64,000 nucleotides of DNA from Clitoria ternatea (lineage: Eukaryota > Streptophyta > Magnoliopsida > Fabales > Fabaceae), in assembly GCA_037962975.1 (NCBI GenBank), contig CM075675.1, positions 103,159,718 through 103,223,717 on the forward strand, in the 5' to 3' direction. Under the pieces are notes generated by a model. The model saw nothing but the letters and a program-made list of their open reading frames with translations, was not told where the DNA came from and ran no database searches. Below are positions 35,165-46,600 of the stretch, one piece after another; position 1 is the first letter of the stretch; every line of letters starts with the position of its first letter. The translations under genes and the position numbers were made by a program.

Positions 35165-35897
35165 TGATCTGTCCTGGACCGGGGTCAAGAGATCCGATCT
35201 CAAGCCAGTCACGAATAGTATGTCAATACCGTCTAGTAGACCGGATGTATGTGTATCCGATGTATGTATCCGTTGTCCCTGGGTGAGGAGAGCGGATTGG
35301 GCGTCCTGGAGATCCTTTACACCGACCTAACGCGTTGAAGTGGGCGAATGGTGGTGTCACCTGCAAAGATTTTCCGACGCTCAAGTCAGTGATTATATTC
35401 CAAGTAAGGAATGTATTCAGAGAGGAATCAGTCGTAAAAGAGCTGAAGAAGAGGATCCCTAACTTCCATCATGAAGTTAGTTCATATACCTGATTGGCTC
35501 GATTAACGAGGACTCGTTGGTGGGGAACCACCAACTCCCATTAGCATTATTATATTGCGCACTTACCTGCATGATTGGGTCAAGTGGCTATTTTATATTG
35601 AGCATAGAGAATGTAGACTAGGATTAGGGAACAAGTTGACCATTCCCGTGAGCAGAATTTGGCTCGTAGTGTAGGGAATTATTGATCGATCCCTGTAGCA
35701 ACAATCCTTGTCTTTTGCACAGTGTCGTGTGTATTATCCGATGTCATGGTGTTATCCTGAACAACCGGTATAGGGAGAACGCCTGATACGGAATTACAGT
35801 CCGGATGTATACCGATGACACCGGTTACACGTAGATGTCTTATCAAAGACGTTGAAATATGTATAGCAGATCGGATACCGGTATTGAGACCGGATCA
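35165..35897 (-). repeat. 5' LTR of element B (733 bp)
   Basis: TGATCCGGTC...GGACAGATCA on the minus strand; it is followed on the plus strand by the target duplication GAAAT (35898-35902). It differs from the 3' LTR at about five sites, three of them transitions. Confidence 0.95.
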
Positions 35898-35902
35898 GAA
35901 AT
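35898..35902. repeat. target-site duplication, right of element B
   Basis: GAAAT, matching 19661-19665 exactly. Confidence 0.93.
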
Positions 35903-37473
35903 ATTGCATGAGATGCAAGTGGATAATTAAATAAATGATGATATATAGCATGGGATGCTTATTGATGACATATGCATATAAAATGTGATTTGTATGTTGA
36001 TTTTGGTTTCAAGGATTCCACAAACGATCTTAAGTGGGACTCAATGCAAGCCTATTGAGTGGGACTTAGGGCTAGCCCGCAACACTACTGTTATCACTGG
36101 GAGTGATTGTGTTGCATGAGAGGGCAAACGATTTGGTACCAGTAAAATGGCTAGATCAGCTGAGAGCTGAATCTGAGAGCCTGTGTTGCAACACTACATC
36201 TTATGATTGGATCCATGTGATTGTATATATATGCGAATATGCATTGATGTATGTTATTGAGAATAATATAATTGTAATAGCCATGTGATGTGATATTGAG
36301 AATATCTAGTGAATGATGAATTAAGTTGAATGATGGTGAATGAGATAATTGATTGTGATATTGTAATGTATATTAGAGAATTAAGTTCAATAACTGTCAT
36401 TTAACATGTAATGTGCTCACTATAACATCCCAATTTTAAGATTCTTAGAAAAATAATTTATTAAGGATTAAAGAAGAAATTTCGAATGAAATTCCGAGCG
36501 AGTGAGTCTCTTCCAGGAAGAGTGCTTCTGGACAGAGAAAGACTAACTCCGAATGAGTATGTTTATGAATGAATAATTTCGAGCGGTAAATTCATTTAAT
36601 TTGTGCTCGGGTCGATCTTCAGAGTTTCCGAGAGCTTGTACTCGGATTCGTCTTCAAGATAGTCTTCAACCCTGAGTGATTCTTTCAATTGGAAAGACTT
36701 TCGAGTGACACAAGAGGAAGACTTTGACTCGTGAAGAGGTATAACCGAGTGAGATATGTCTGATTGATGTATTTCCGAATAAGACATTTCTGAGTGGGTC
36801 ATTTCCGAGGAAGAGAAGCTGAGTGTTTCATGGGATGAAACCTTTCCGAGTGAATTTCCTCTGAATGAAGGAATTCCGAACGGACAGAGACTGTGATGAA
36901 TCTTCTCGGAAAGATATGCCCAGAATGCTGAAACCGAGTCGGAATATACTGAAACCAAGTCAGAATTAATAATTATTTTAATTATTGATGCTTTCCACGT
37001 CATTCTGTTCTTCTACATTCTAGTAGATTCACTTTTCTGATATTTTCTAAGTATGGGACCCTCTCTGATGTGCTGTCCTCTTTCCATTAAATATCTTATT
37101 CCTTCCTTATCATTTAAAGATACGTGTGTCAGAATTCTTCAATTCAATCACGTCTCTTCTGCATGAACCATATATAAATAATTCTATTGCTGGATTAAAT
37201 CAGGGAAACTTTAGAAAGTGAAAACACCGTTGATAATCTTATACTTTCCAATCGTTACTGGAAATCCATCAAACGAAGAAGAAATTAAATCTTCATTTCT
37301 TCTCTTCACGAAGAAAGCTTGGGACTGGTATAGAACTGCAATTCTAGTTGGAATTCTTGAAGCTGTGACTTGATATCGATTAAAAAGCTACTGGAACTCT
37401 TATTTCCAGGTAGGGGGAGCGTTTACATTTTAAATGTATGGTTTATGAACGGATTCAGGATAATATTAAATCC

Positions 37474-37476
<3 letters not shown>

Positions 37477-37514
<38 letters not shown>
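37477..37514. repeat. (TA)n microsatellite in D2
   Basis: About nineteen TA units, close to the insertion point of element C. Confidence 0.9.
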
Positions 37515-37517
<3 letters not shown>

Positions 37518-37553
37518 ATGTGTGATATATTGTATTACCGTTCATATGATATT

Positions 37554-38448
37554 TGAACTGTTCTTTACAGGGGGTGTAGAAGTATACTTATAGAACAACT
37601 CAAAATATACATATAAATGTGTTTTGATACAAAGCAATATATGTATAAATGTAAATACAAAGAGTCTTCGTATGCTGAGGCGGAGTGTAATGTACTGCGG
37701 GGCGGTGTCACAGTCCGCCTGACAGGATCTGACTTGCCTTTACCCAATTGGGGGTGGTACCTGCAATCGTTCTCCGACGCTCAAGTCAGTATCTCAGAAT
37801 ACTTAGAGACTTAGAAAGACAATCAGAGAGAATTATACAAGTAATAGGGTGTAAGGTTCAGAGAATGGGAAGAGGATCCCTTATACCTTTTCAAGAGAGG
37901 TTTATATACCTGTCACTGGTGCTGCATTATTGGTAGGACCCGCTCCTTGTCTCCAGGCATAATGCTGAAAAGGTAGTGGGTCCCTGCGCCGTTTACTAGT
38001 ACCATTATTGTAGTAGGTATCACAACTTGTCTGGAAAGCGTTAGTGCTTTAATATTTTATTGTTATTTCCCTTTATGCGTGACAGCGTGATTCCCATTAT
38101 TAACCTCTCAAGACAGAGTCAATCTCGTGCCGGGGTTGTGAGTATGGGCTCGCTACGCAGTGTGGGAAATTCAGTATTCCGCCTGAGTTGAGCCTATGGC
38201 TTGGCGGAGTAACAACTTTGGCGAGGTTACATTCCTTGACGGAATAACATGCCTGGACGGAGTTACGTTCCTTGGCGGGGTAACGTGCCTGGGCGGAGTT
38301 ATGAACCTTGGCGGCGTTACTTGCCCTGGCGGTATGCACTCCGTATAGTATTTGTAGTGTATTTGAAGAGTACTTTTCTTTATTCCAAATGCTGATCTGG
38401 CAAGGCATTGAAGCCATGCTCTTGGGGGCCGGTGTTAGGACCGGATCA
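37554..38448 (-). repeat. 3' LTR of element C (895 bp)
   Basis: Runs TGAACTGTTC...GACCGGATCA on the plus strand. It contains an internal degenerate tandem repeat at about 38190-38345, units of about 28 bp alternating (T)GGCGGAGTTAC and CTTGG forms. Confidence 0.95.
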
Positions 38449-38466
38449 TATGCCCCCTAGCTTGTT
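38449..38466 (-). other. polypurine tract, element C
   Basis: AAGCTAGGGGGCATA on the minus strand adjoins the LTR start TGATCC, matching the arrangement in B. Confidence 0.8.
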
Positions 38467-38961
38467 ATAGTGACTGGCGGAGTCACTTTAATAAGCTACA
38501 ACACTTAAGTTTAGCTTTTGTAGGCATGGGTTTAGGCGATATTTGCTAGTCCGGGTTTTGTGGACAAGTGCTTTCGTGCATTTATTAGCTGTCATCACTT
38601 GTCACGCCTGTCATTAATGCGCCTCGAAACCACGTTTTTTGTTCTTCAGTCTCCTATTGCCACGTATGCCCTCGTAACGGTTGCCATTCTAATGATGGGA
38701 CATAAATGCGCGTGATGGCAATTGAGAACCGTTTTCGAGGTTATTACCGTGGGCCTTGGATTTTGAAAACGTGGCCCATGAAATATCTGCCCTTAGATAT
38801 ATCTATTGGTTTCAGTAAAAAAGGAACCGTCAGTGGGGTAAATCCAACGGTTGTAAACGCATATTTCAGTTTTTTAGAACCGTTGATAAGATTTATCTGA
38901 CGGCTGCAAACACATCTTCGAGATTCCTGATGATTCGCTTATTTTCCCCCCAAGCCATGCC

Positions 38962-38970
38962 TATAAATAG
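38962..38970 (+). promoter_or_regulatory. TATA box of antisense gene 3
   Basis: TATAAATAG, a near-consensus plant TATA box, lies 212 bp before the ATG at 39182 on the plus strand and about 130 bp before a possible first-exon donor at 39097/39098. Confidence 0.65.
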
Positions 38971-39181
38971 GTAAACTTTCAGAAGGGGAATGTTTTGTTT
39001 CATCTCTCTCTTCGTATTTGTTTGCTGAAAGAGTTTTTGCTACTCTCTTGCGAGTTTATTGGTGTTTGGAGTTCTTCTATTTTTCCAGAAGCTTAAGGTA
39101 CTTGCTTCTTCTTCTTCTTTGCTTCTTCATTTCCTTTGGGTTAGCTTTGTTTTCCCTTATTGTGTGTTTGTGAAAAGGAAG

Positions 39182-41838
39182 ATGAGAGGGAAGAGGTCAG
39201 AATCACGTTCTAGGGTTTCTGTTCGTCCCATGTTTTCTGACATTGAGAGTGGAGATGATGCTTTTTATACTGGGAGGGACTCGACGTTTTATAGCAGTGT
39301 GGAGTACTTTAGTAATGCTGTACATTCATTTGTGTCAGGAGGTGTTTCCCATACACAAGTGCTGACTATGGCAGAGTGCAGAAATGTTGTATTGCATGGG
39401 TTGGATTGGGAGAAAACACTCGAGAATGACCCTTACTGTTGGGTTGAGGAAGATGTCAAGGATGCTTCCTCTCGACATGCGACGACAAGCGGAGGGGTAG
39501 TGGAGTTGCCTGTTCCGGTTTGGAAGGACGAGAAGTATGAGGATAGGTTCATCGTCCGTTCTCCCAAGACGTATGAACGGGTCTGCCATCGTCCTCAGGA
39601 TAATCGTACCATATATATGTACGACATTTTATTTACCCAGTTAGGGGTGCGTTTCCCATTGAATAAATTCCAGATGGGTGTGCTTAGGTTCTTGGATTGT
39701 GCCCCTTCCCAGTTGCATCCTAATGGTTGGGGAATAGTGCGCAGCTTTGAGGTGATGGCTGAACATTTGGAGTTTACGCCTACAGTGGCGTTGTTTTTCT
39801 CCTTCTGCCGCATTATGAGGAGAGTAAATATGAAAACCGGCGGCATGGGTTTTGTGACTCTCCGGGCGGAGCCAAAGATTTTAAACTTTAAGGCGTTTGC
39901 TGACTCCGCCAAGGAAGGCGGACTTCACTTCAGGATGAGTTTTGTGAAGGTATCCGTCAGGAAGGGCAAACCTGTTTTTTGGCGGAATAAGGAGGGTGTT
40001 GATAAATTTCCAGTGGCATGGACGCATGAGCACTTTCTCTTAACCAAACGAGCGTATGAGGTTGAAGAGGGTGCTCTATCGGCGGCGTCTGTGGAAGTAC
40101 TCCGGATGTTGAAGGAGTACAACTCCGTCCACAAGCTGATTCTTTGTCGAAGGCTGCTTGGGCGGGATGCTCAAGGATATTTGAGTAATATTATGAACAA
40201 TTTGCAATGTGATTGAGTGTTTCCTCTACCTTGCATTTTCTAACTGAATCTTCATCTTGTTATTTCGCAGGAGAAATCGCGGAGTTCCCTGGGATGGATC
40301 GTATTAAGCAGATGCAAATGAGCCGCAGGGAAAGGAACGCGGAGAATAATGTGCAGCCCAGGAGGAATCTGGGTGCCGCCCTGACAAAAACTCTTCCCTT
40401 CCCTGCATCCTCCAACATAGTAAATTTTGAAGGTGGTGCAGGATCTTCAGCAGCTACTGTTGAAAGGCGTTCTAAAAAACGTCAAGAACCAGAAGCTGCT
40501 GAAGAAGAAGAAGTAGATCCTCATCCTTTGCAGAGAAGGAGGACTAAGGGCAAGAAGAGGGCTGAGGCGGGGACGTCAATTGATGCCGCCATTGATTTGG
40601 AGGAGACTCCGGAAGTACCTGTTGTGGGTACTTCTGCTGATATGGGCGGAGCTGAAGGCATTCTCGAAGAAGATGTCGAGGGGGAGCAAGCGGAGGGATT
40701 TCAAGCTGCTTCTGGCCAGGATATGGGGGACGAGACAGAGGGAATTCAAATCTCCCCAGTCCGCCCGTCTGAGGATCCCGCCTTGAGCTTGACCACCCGA
40801 GGGACAGCCGTTTTTCCCATTGATGTACCAGGGGAAACATCCAGGCGGCTTGTTTCTTTGCCTGAGGCGGGGTCTCGCTTGAATCCCTTCTTATACTTTA
40901 CAAATACGGGATTCCGCCAGTCAGAGAGGCGTGACCCAGAATTCATTCTCCGCCCCGACATCGACTTCGAGGAGGTACCGGAGGCTGCCGCAGCTGCGAG
41001 GTGGCACCTTTCTGAATTAGACGGTTTCTTGGCTTCTGTTCCCCGGATAGCTGACGTTGCTGCTGAGGCGAACATGTTTCAAGCGTCTTACCACGAGTCT
41101 GTGGAAAAAATTCGTAGCTTGGAGCATGACAACGAGCAGTTGTCCGAGGTGATCAAGGCCAAGGACAAACATCTGGACACCGCCGACTCCAATATCAAGA
41201 AATTAACGGAGGAGTTGGCTAAGGTGAAGGCTGAGAAAGCCCAGCTAGAGCAACAGAATAAAAAGCTGGGCGAGGTGGTGAGTGGACTTTCCCAGGTCAC
41301 GGCTGATAATATTCTGCTGAAACAACAAGTTTCAACTTTAAATCAGCAGAACCAAGTTTTGGGCGGAGACGTGAGCATTCTTCAGCAGAAGCTGGTTTCC
41401 ATAGAAATAAATAGAACCATTGCTGAAGATGCCTGGGCAGCGGAGTTGAGCGAGGCAACAACCGCATATGGAAATCTTGAAGTGCGGGTTCAAGAGTTGG
41501 AAGCTGAGAAGACTGCCTCAGATGCTACCAGTGAGAGGCTCGACAAAGAATTACAATCTGCCTTGGATGCAGCTGAGGTGGCGATTGATGATGCTTTCAG
41601 CATGGCTGTTCGCCAACTCCGCTATCGCAACCCAGGTGTTGCTCTCTCCACCACAGGCATTCATCCTTATTACGAGTTCATCAATGGAGAATTGATGGTG
41701 CCTGTGCAAGGAGGTCATATGCCCGCGCCCAATGATGAATATGTGTTGGCGGACTTGCCTCCTTCCCAAAGTTTGACCAGGCTAGGAGAAGGTCAGCTCA
41801 CCTCCACTCAGCAAGAAGGGAAGCCGTCTGACCCTTGA
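39182..41838 (+). CDS. antisense accessory gene, copy 3 in element C (two exons)
   Basis: Exons 39182-40184 and 40271-41838 encode 856 residues. The intron (40185-40270, 86 bp, GT...AG) is again phase 1 and falls at the homologous place. The conserved domain reads GVRFPLNKFQMGVL then APSQLHPNGWGI. Exon 2 starts with a Glu/Lys-rich, possibly nuclear-targeting region, has a long coiled coil (about residues 620-760, many Gln and Glu) and ends with AVRQLRYRNP and PYYEF. It is the most diverged copy and the longest, with added acidic sequence in exon 2. A second start is possible at 39368 if a 5' UTR intron from 39098 to about 39339 is removed. The longer start is chosen because the frame is fully open and Ser/Asp-rich like the upstream frame of copy 2. 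Confidence 0.8.
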
Positions 41839-41915
41839 AGATCAGCTTCTCAGTCTCCTCCTCAGTCTCTTTGCAAGTTTTGTTTTTAATAGTATTTTAA
41901 TGATATCGGCTTGTT

Positions 41916-41931
41916 CCAGGATAGGCTCTGG
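41916..41931 (+). other. conserved 3' UTR motif after antisense gene 3
   Basis: CCAGGATAGGCTCTGG keeps a CCAG/CTGG stem where copy 1 has CCGG/CCGG. Confidence 0.4.
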
Positions 41932-41956
41932 ATTTTGATTAATATTGGCAATATTC

Positions 41957-41962
41957 AATAAA
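41957..41962 (+). terminator. polyadenylation signal AATAAA, antisense gene 3
   Basis: AATAAA about 120 bp after the stop, in an AT-rich context. Confidence 0.5.
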
Positions 41963-42119
41963 ATATATTTCCTGCAAATGTATACTTGTTCATAGATGTA
42001 GTGTTTAAGTCCGTCGTATTTATGCCTTGTATAATGATATTGAGAAGGCGGAATATTCATCTGAGGACTTAATGAAATATGACTAAGTAAAACGAGACGG
42101 AATAGCCTTTTTGCAATTC

Positions 42120-42712
42120 TGGTGAAGTAAAATTCAGTGAGGAGGCGAAGTAGCCTCTTAGGAATTTCAACGAAACAGATTCAGTAATGGGGCGGAGTAG
42201 CCTTTTTGAGAATTTAACTGAAGTAATTTCAATAATGAGGCGTAGTAACCTCTTGGGAATTTCATTGAAATGATTTTAATAGCGAGGTGTAGTAGCCTCT
42301 TAGGAATTTAAAAGGAATTGGATTCCGTAAGAAGGCGGTGTGGCCTCTTAGGAATTTAAAAGGAATTGGATTCCGTAAGAAGGCGGTGTGGCCTCTTAGG
42401 AATTTCAATGAAGTTGTATTCCGTAAGGAGGCGGAGTAGCCTCTTAGGAATTTCAATGAAGTTGTATTCCGTAAGGAGGCGGAGTAGCCTCTTAGGAATT
42501 TCAATGAAGTTGTATTCCGTAAGGAGGCGGAGTAGCCTCTTAGGAATTTCAATGAAGTTGTATTCCGTAAGGAGGCGGAGTAGCCTCTTAGGAATTTCAA
42601 TGAAGTTGTATTCCGTAAGGAGGCGGAGTAGCCTCTTAGGAATTTTAATGAAGTTGTATTCCGTAAGGAGGCGGAGTAGCCTCTTAGGAATTTTGATGAA
42701 GCACAATTTTAC
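42120..42712. repeat. hairpin array I of element C (48-bp units)
   Basis: Regular 48-bp units start at 42323, 42371, 42419, 42467, 42515, 42563, 42611 and 42659, preceded by about four looser units from 42120. Each contains TTCCGTAAGGAGGC, loop GGAGTA and GCCTCTTAGGAA, which fold into a stem (GAGGC/GCCTC with TAA/TTA and TTCC/GGAA outside). Because 48 is a multiple of three, several frames on both strands stay open; these are not genes. The later units are nearly identical, indicating recent amplification. Confidence 0.9.
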
Positions 42713-42863
42713 AAGTATTGAACTTACTTGAACTTGTTGGGTAGTGCTTGAGTTTGTTTCTCATGTACTCCGTAAAACGTTGGGAGTTAAGCAGAGTCAA
42801 GTTTTGGATGGAATGTTCATCCTTTTGCATTTTGATTGGAGTGCGACTCCTTCGAGGCGGTAT

Positions 42864-43348
42864 GGTGCAGCATATAGCTGTGACACCAATTCATCCTGCA
42901 AGAATTTGGTTAAACCTTCGAGGCGGTATGGTGCAGCATATAGCTGTGACACCAATTCAACCTGCAAGAAATTGGTTGGGGTTAGCGTGGTGCAGCATAT
43001 AGCTGAGACACCAGCTCTTCCCACAAGAAGCCTGCAGGACCTTGGGGGCGAATTAGTGCAGCATATAGCTGTGACACTAGTTCTTTCCATAGGCGGCCTG
43101 CAGGACCTTGGGGTCGGTATGGTGCAGCATATAGCTGAGACACCAATCCTTTCCCCCCAAGGAGTTTTCTGTACCTTAGGGTCGGTATGGTGCAGCATAT
43201 AGCTGAGACACCAATCCTTTCCCCCCAAGGAGTTTTCTGTACCTTAGGGTCGGTATGGTGCAGCATATAGCTGAGACACCAATCCTTTCCCCCCAAGGAG
43301 TTTTCTGTACCTTAGGGTCAGTATGGTGCAGCATATAGCTGAGACACC
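42864..43348. repeat. hairpin array II of element C (eight units)
   Basis: Eight units carry GGTGCAGCATATAGCTG(T/A)GACACC, folding as GGTG/CACC outside and CAGC/GCTG inside, starting at 42864, 42930, 42989, 43055, 43121, 43189, 43257 and 43325. The last units are spaced 68 bp apart. In the fourth unit the outer stem is AGTG/CACT, a compensated change. Between hairpins, CCCCAAGG and CCTTAGGG form a second possible stem. Minus-strand open frames here (repeats of VSQLYAA) are by-products. Confidence 0.85.
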
Positions 43349-43657
43349 AATTCCCCAAGGAGTTTTTGTTGACTCCGTTTGTGAAGCGGCGTTGCATGTT
43401 GGTTGATCTTTATGGATTAAAGAGTTATGCGTTTGTGCTTCAATTTTAGAGTCGCTGTTTTATCTGCATGGGAACAAATTCTGCCATGGATAATCAATTC
43501 AAAGTTAGAGCGAAGATTAAATGCAGGAAGGCATTTCATTGGGAATGGAGTTACATAAATGACTGAGTTGGGATATATCTTTTCGAAACCTTTTCAAGGA
43601 AAGCATACAGAGGAAGATCCTTGAGTTAGGAAGAAAAGATCATACCGTATCACCCAA

Positions 43658-46600
43658 CTAACTGTAATATATGCGTAAATTCAAAATGTTCCATTTATTT
43701 CTGACCGGAGTACCATCTAAGTTTTCTAGGCGGTATGTACCCTTGCCCAAAACTTCGATGACTCGGTATGGACCTTCCCAATTTGGTGCCAATTTGCCTT
43801 GGTGTGCAAATTTGTTGCCAATGTTGGCCCTTCTCAGGACCAAATCTCCCTCTTTGAAACGGCGTTCGCACATGCGTGCATTATACCGTTTGGCGGCCTT
43901 TGCTTTGACAGCTTGATCTCTCACAAAGGCTTCCTCTCTCAACTCCGCCAAAACCTCCAATTCGTGTGCAAGGTTCTGTTGATTGGCTTCCTCATTGAAA
44001 TAGAGGACTCGAGCTGAAGGGGCTGTTAATTCAATGGGAATGACCGCCTCGACTCCATATGTCAGCCGATATGGAGATTCATTCGTAGTGGAGTGTGGGG
44101 TGGTTCTATATGCCCATAAAACGTGGCATAACTGATTTGCCCAGTCTCCCTTTGCCTCACCAAGGCGTTTTTTGAGGCCCTTCAAGATTTCTCTGTTGGC
44201 GACCTCTGCTTGTCCATTGGTTTGAGGGTGTTCCACAGAAGAGAAAATCTGCGTGATGCTGAGATTTTCTAAGAGTTCAGTGAACTTGCGATCTGTGAAC
44301 TGGGTGCCATTATCAGTGACTATGCGTTCAGGGACTCCGAAACGTGCAATGATATTCTCATAGACGAATCTTCGAGTCCTGGCTGACGTTATGTGCACCA
44401 CTGCCTCTGCCTCAATCCATTTGGTGAAATAATCAACACCAACTATCAAGTATTTGATACCGCCGGGAGCAGTTGGGAATGGACCTAGAATATCCATACC
44501 CCATTGATAGAAAGGCCAGGGCGTTATTGATGATGACATTTCCTCAGCTGGAGTATGGTGAAAATTCGCGAATCGTTGACATTGATCGCATTTTTGAACA
44601 TATGAGGCGGTGTCTTGCTTCATAGTGGGCCACCAATACCCCGCCCTGAGGATCTTTCTCACTAGACTTCGTGCCCCTGGATGATGTCCACACTGCCCTT
44701 CATGGACTTCTTCCAAAACAGCTTGCACCTCGTTTTCATTTATGCAAATTAAGTATGGGACAGAAATTCCTCGGCGGTATAGCTGTCCATCTAGGAGCGT
44801 ATAATAGGGTGCCTCCCTCCTTAGCTTCTTTCGCTCAAGATCATCCGTGGGTAATTGTCCATTAACAAGATAACGAACTATTGGTGTTACCCAGGAGTTA
44901 TCATCAACGGGGCGGCTTTTAATCATATGAATTGAAGAGGGAAGGGATATACTTGGCTCGGCCAGAGTACTCTGTACAACCGTGGTTGTACACCCCGCCT
45001 TCTTTATGCTGGCTAACCTGGACAGGATATCAGCACGCGTATTTTCTTCGCGAGGTACATGCTTGAAAGTTACTTCATCGAAGCGCTGTTTCAACTCATT
45101 GACGCAGTCCAGATATTGTTGCAGTAGAGGTTCTTTAGCCTGATACTCACCAAGAATTTGTGAGATGACTAGTTGAGAATCACTGCATAGGGTGACAGTT
45201 TTGGCCCCAATATCTTGTGCTGCTCTGAGTCCGGCTAAGCAGGCTTCATACTCCGCCTGATTGTTAGACGTAGTGAAGGTAAAGTGCAATGAAATTTCAA
45301 GATGTACCCCGTCATCACTTTCTATAACGATTCCTGCCCCACATCCTTTGCTGTTTGAAGACCCATCGACGTATACTGTCCAGTGTGAATGATCTGCATC
45401 TGGGCTAGAGCCTGTCAATTCAACTACGAAATCTGCTAGGACTTGTGCCTTAATAGCAGTTCTTGGTTCGTAGGATATGTCGAATTCAGAGAGCTCTATG
45501 GCCCATTTGATCATCCTTCCAGCCAAGTCTGGCTTGAACAATATAGTACGGAGTGGCAAGTCTGTGCGAATCAGGATGGGGTGTGCATGGAAATATGGTC
45601 TTAGACGTCGTGAGGCCCAAACAACTGCAAGTGCTGCCTTTTCAATCTTCTGATAACGGCACTCCGCACCATGCAATGTTTTACCAGTGAAGTATACCGG
45701 TCGTTGGCCTTCGACTGTTTCTTTAACCAGGGCCACTGCCAGCGCTTCATCTGAAACAGACAAATAAACGATGAGTTGCTCACCTGGGCTTGGTTTTACC
45801 AGGATTGGAGGGCTGGCTAAGACATTTTTCAAGCTCTGGAAGGCCGCCTCTTGCTCTGGGCCCCAATTGAATTTTTTATCCTTCTTAAGCATCTTGTACA
45901 AGGGGAGAGAGCGATGAGCCATTTTTGGCATGAATCGTGCTAGAGCAGCGATTTTGCCATTGAGGGATTGTACCTCTTTCAATGTTTTGGGGCTCTGCAA
46001 CTCTTGTATCACACGACACTTGTCAGGATTAGCTTCTATGCCTCTTTGCGTTAACATGAAACCCAAAAATCTTCCTCCAGGTACAGCAAATGTACACTTT
46101 AGTGGGTTGAGTCTCATGTTGTATTGCTGCAAGCGTTGAAAAATGAGGCGTAGGTCTTCAACATGGTCTCCTCCCTCTGGAGTCTTGGCGATGATATCAT
46201 CAATATAAACTTCCACCAGCTTTGTGTGCATGCCCTCAAAGACCTTGTTGATCATGCGCTGGTAGGTGGCCCCAGCGTTCTTCAGCCCAAATGGCATGAC
46301 ATTGTAGCAAAAGACTCCTCTGTCATTGATAAATGCTGTTTTCTCCTGATCATCCTCACACATTGGAATTTGGTTGTATCCGGAGTAAGCATCCATGAAG
46401 GATAGATACTTGTATCCTGATGAGTCATCAACCAGTCTGTCAATGTTGGGGAGAGGATAAGGATCTTTAGGACAACATTTATTTAAATCAACGTAGTCTA
46501 TGCACATGCGCCATTTGCCATTGGCTTTCTGCACCATAACCACGTTGGACAACCAAGAAGAATAACGGAGTTCCCTGATGAACCCCGCCTTAAGGAGTTC

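Larger units (their letters stand above)
19666..35897 (-). mobile_element. intact Tat-type Ty3/gypsy retrotransposon B (16.2 kb)
   Basis: Two 733-bp LTRs, a perfect 5-bp target duplication (GAAAT), primer-binding site, polypurine tract and an uninterrupted gag-pol frame mark a complete minus-strand element. I count five differences between the LTRs, about 0.7%, so it is recent. Placement of an archaeal-type RNase H after the normal RNase H and before integrase marks the Tat lineage. Opposite-strand genes between pol and the 3' LTR are known from Tat subgroups such as Retand and Grande. This copy is unusual in carrying two tandem antisense genes, two hairpin arrays and an internal polypurine-like tract. 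It inserted into D1. Confidence 0.95.

Noticed and set aside
36596..37003. Minus-strand 135-codon Ser/His-rich frame in D2
   Set aside because: It comes from a degenerate TTCCGAGTGA repeat in non-coding DNA; no homologous frame exists in D1.
37565..37936. Short frames in the LTRs of C (also 49181-49552)
   Set aside because: They lie inside the LTR, are short, and are identical only because the LTRs are identical.
42262..42731. Open frames on both strands with a repeated 16-residue peptide
   Set aside because: The 48-bp repeat unit is a multiple of three and lacks stops in several frames; no start context or relative supports a protein.
42797..43397. Minus-strand frames repeating VSQLYAA peptides
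   Set aside because: By-product of hairpin array II of element C; frames shift between units where spacing changes.
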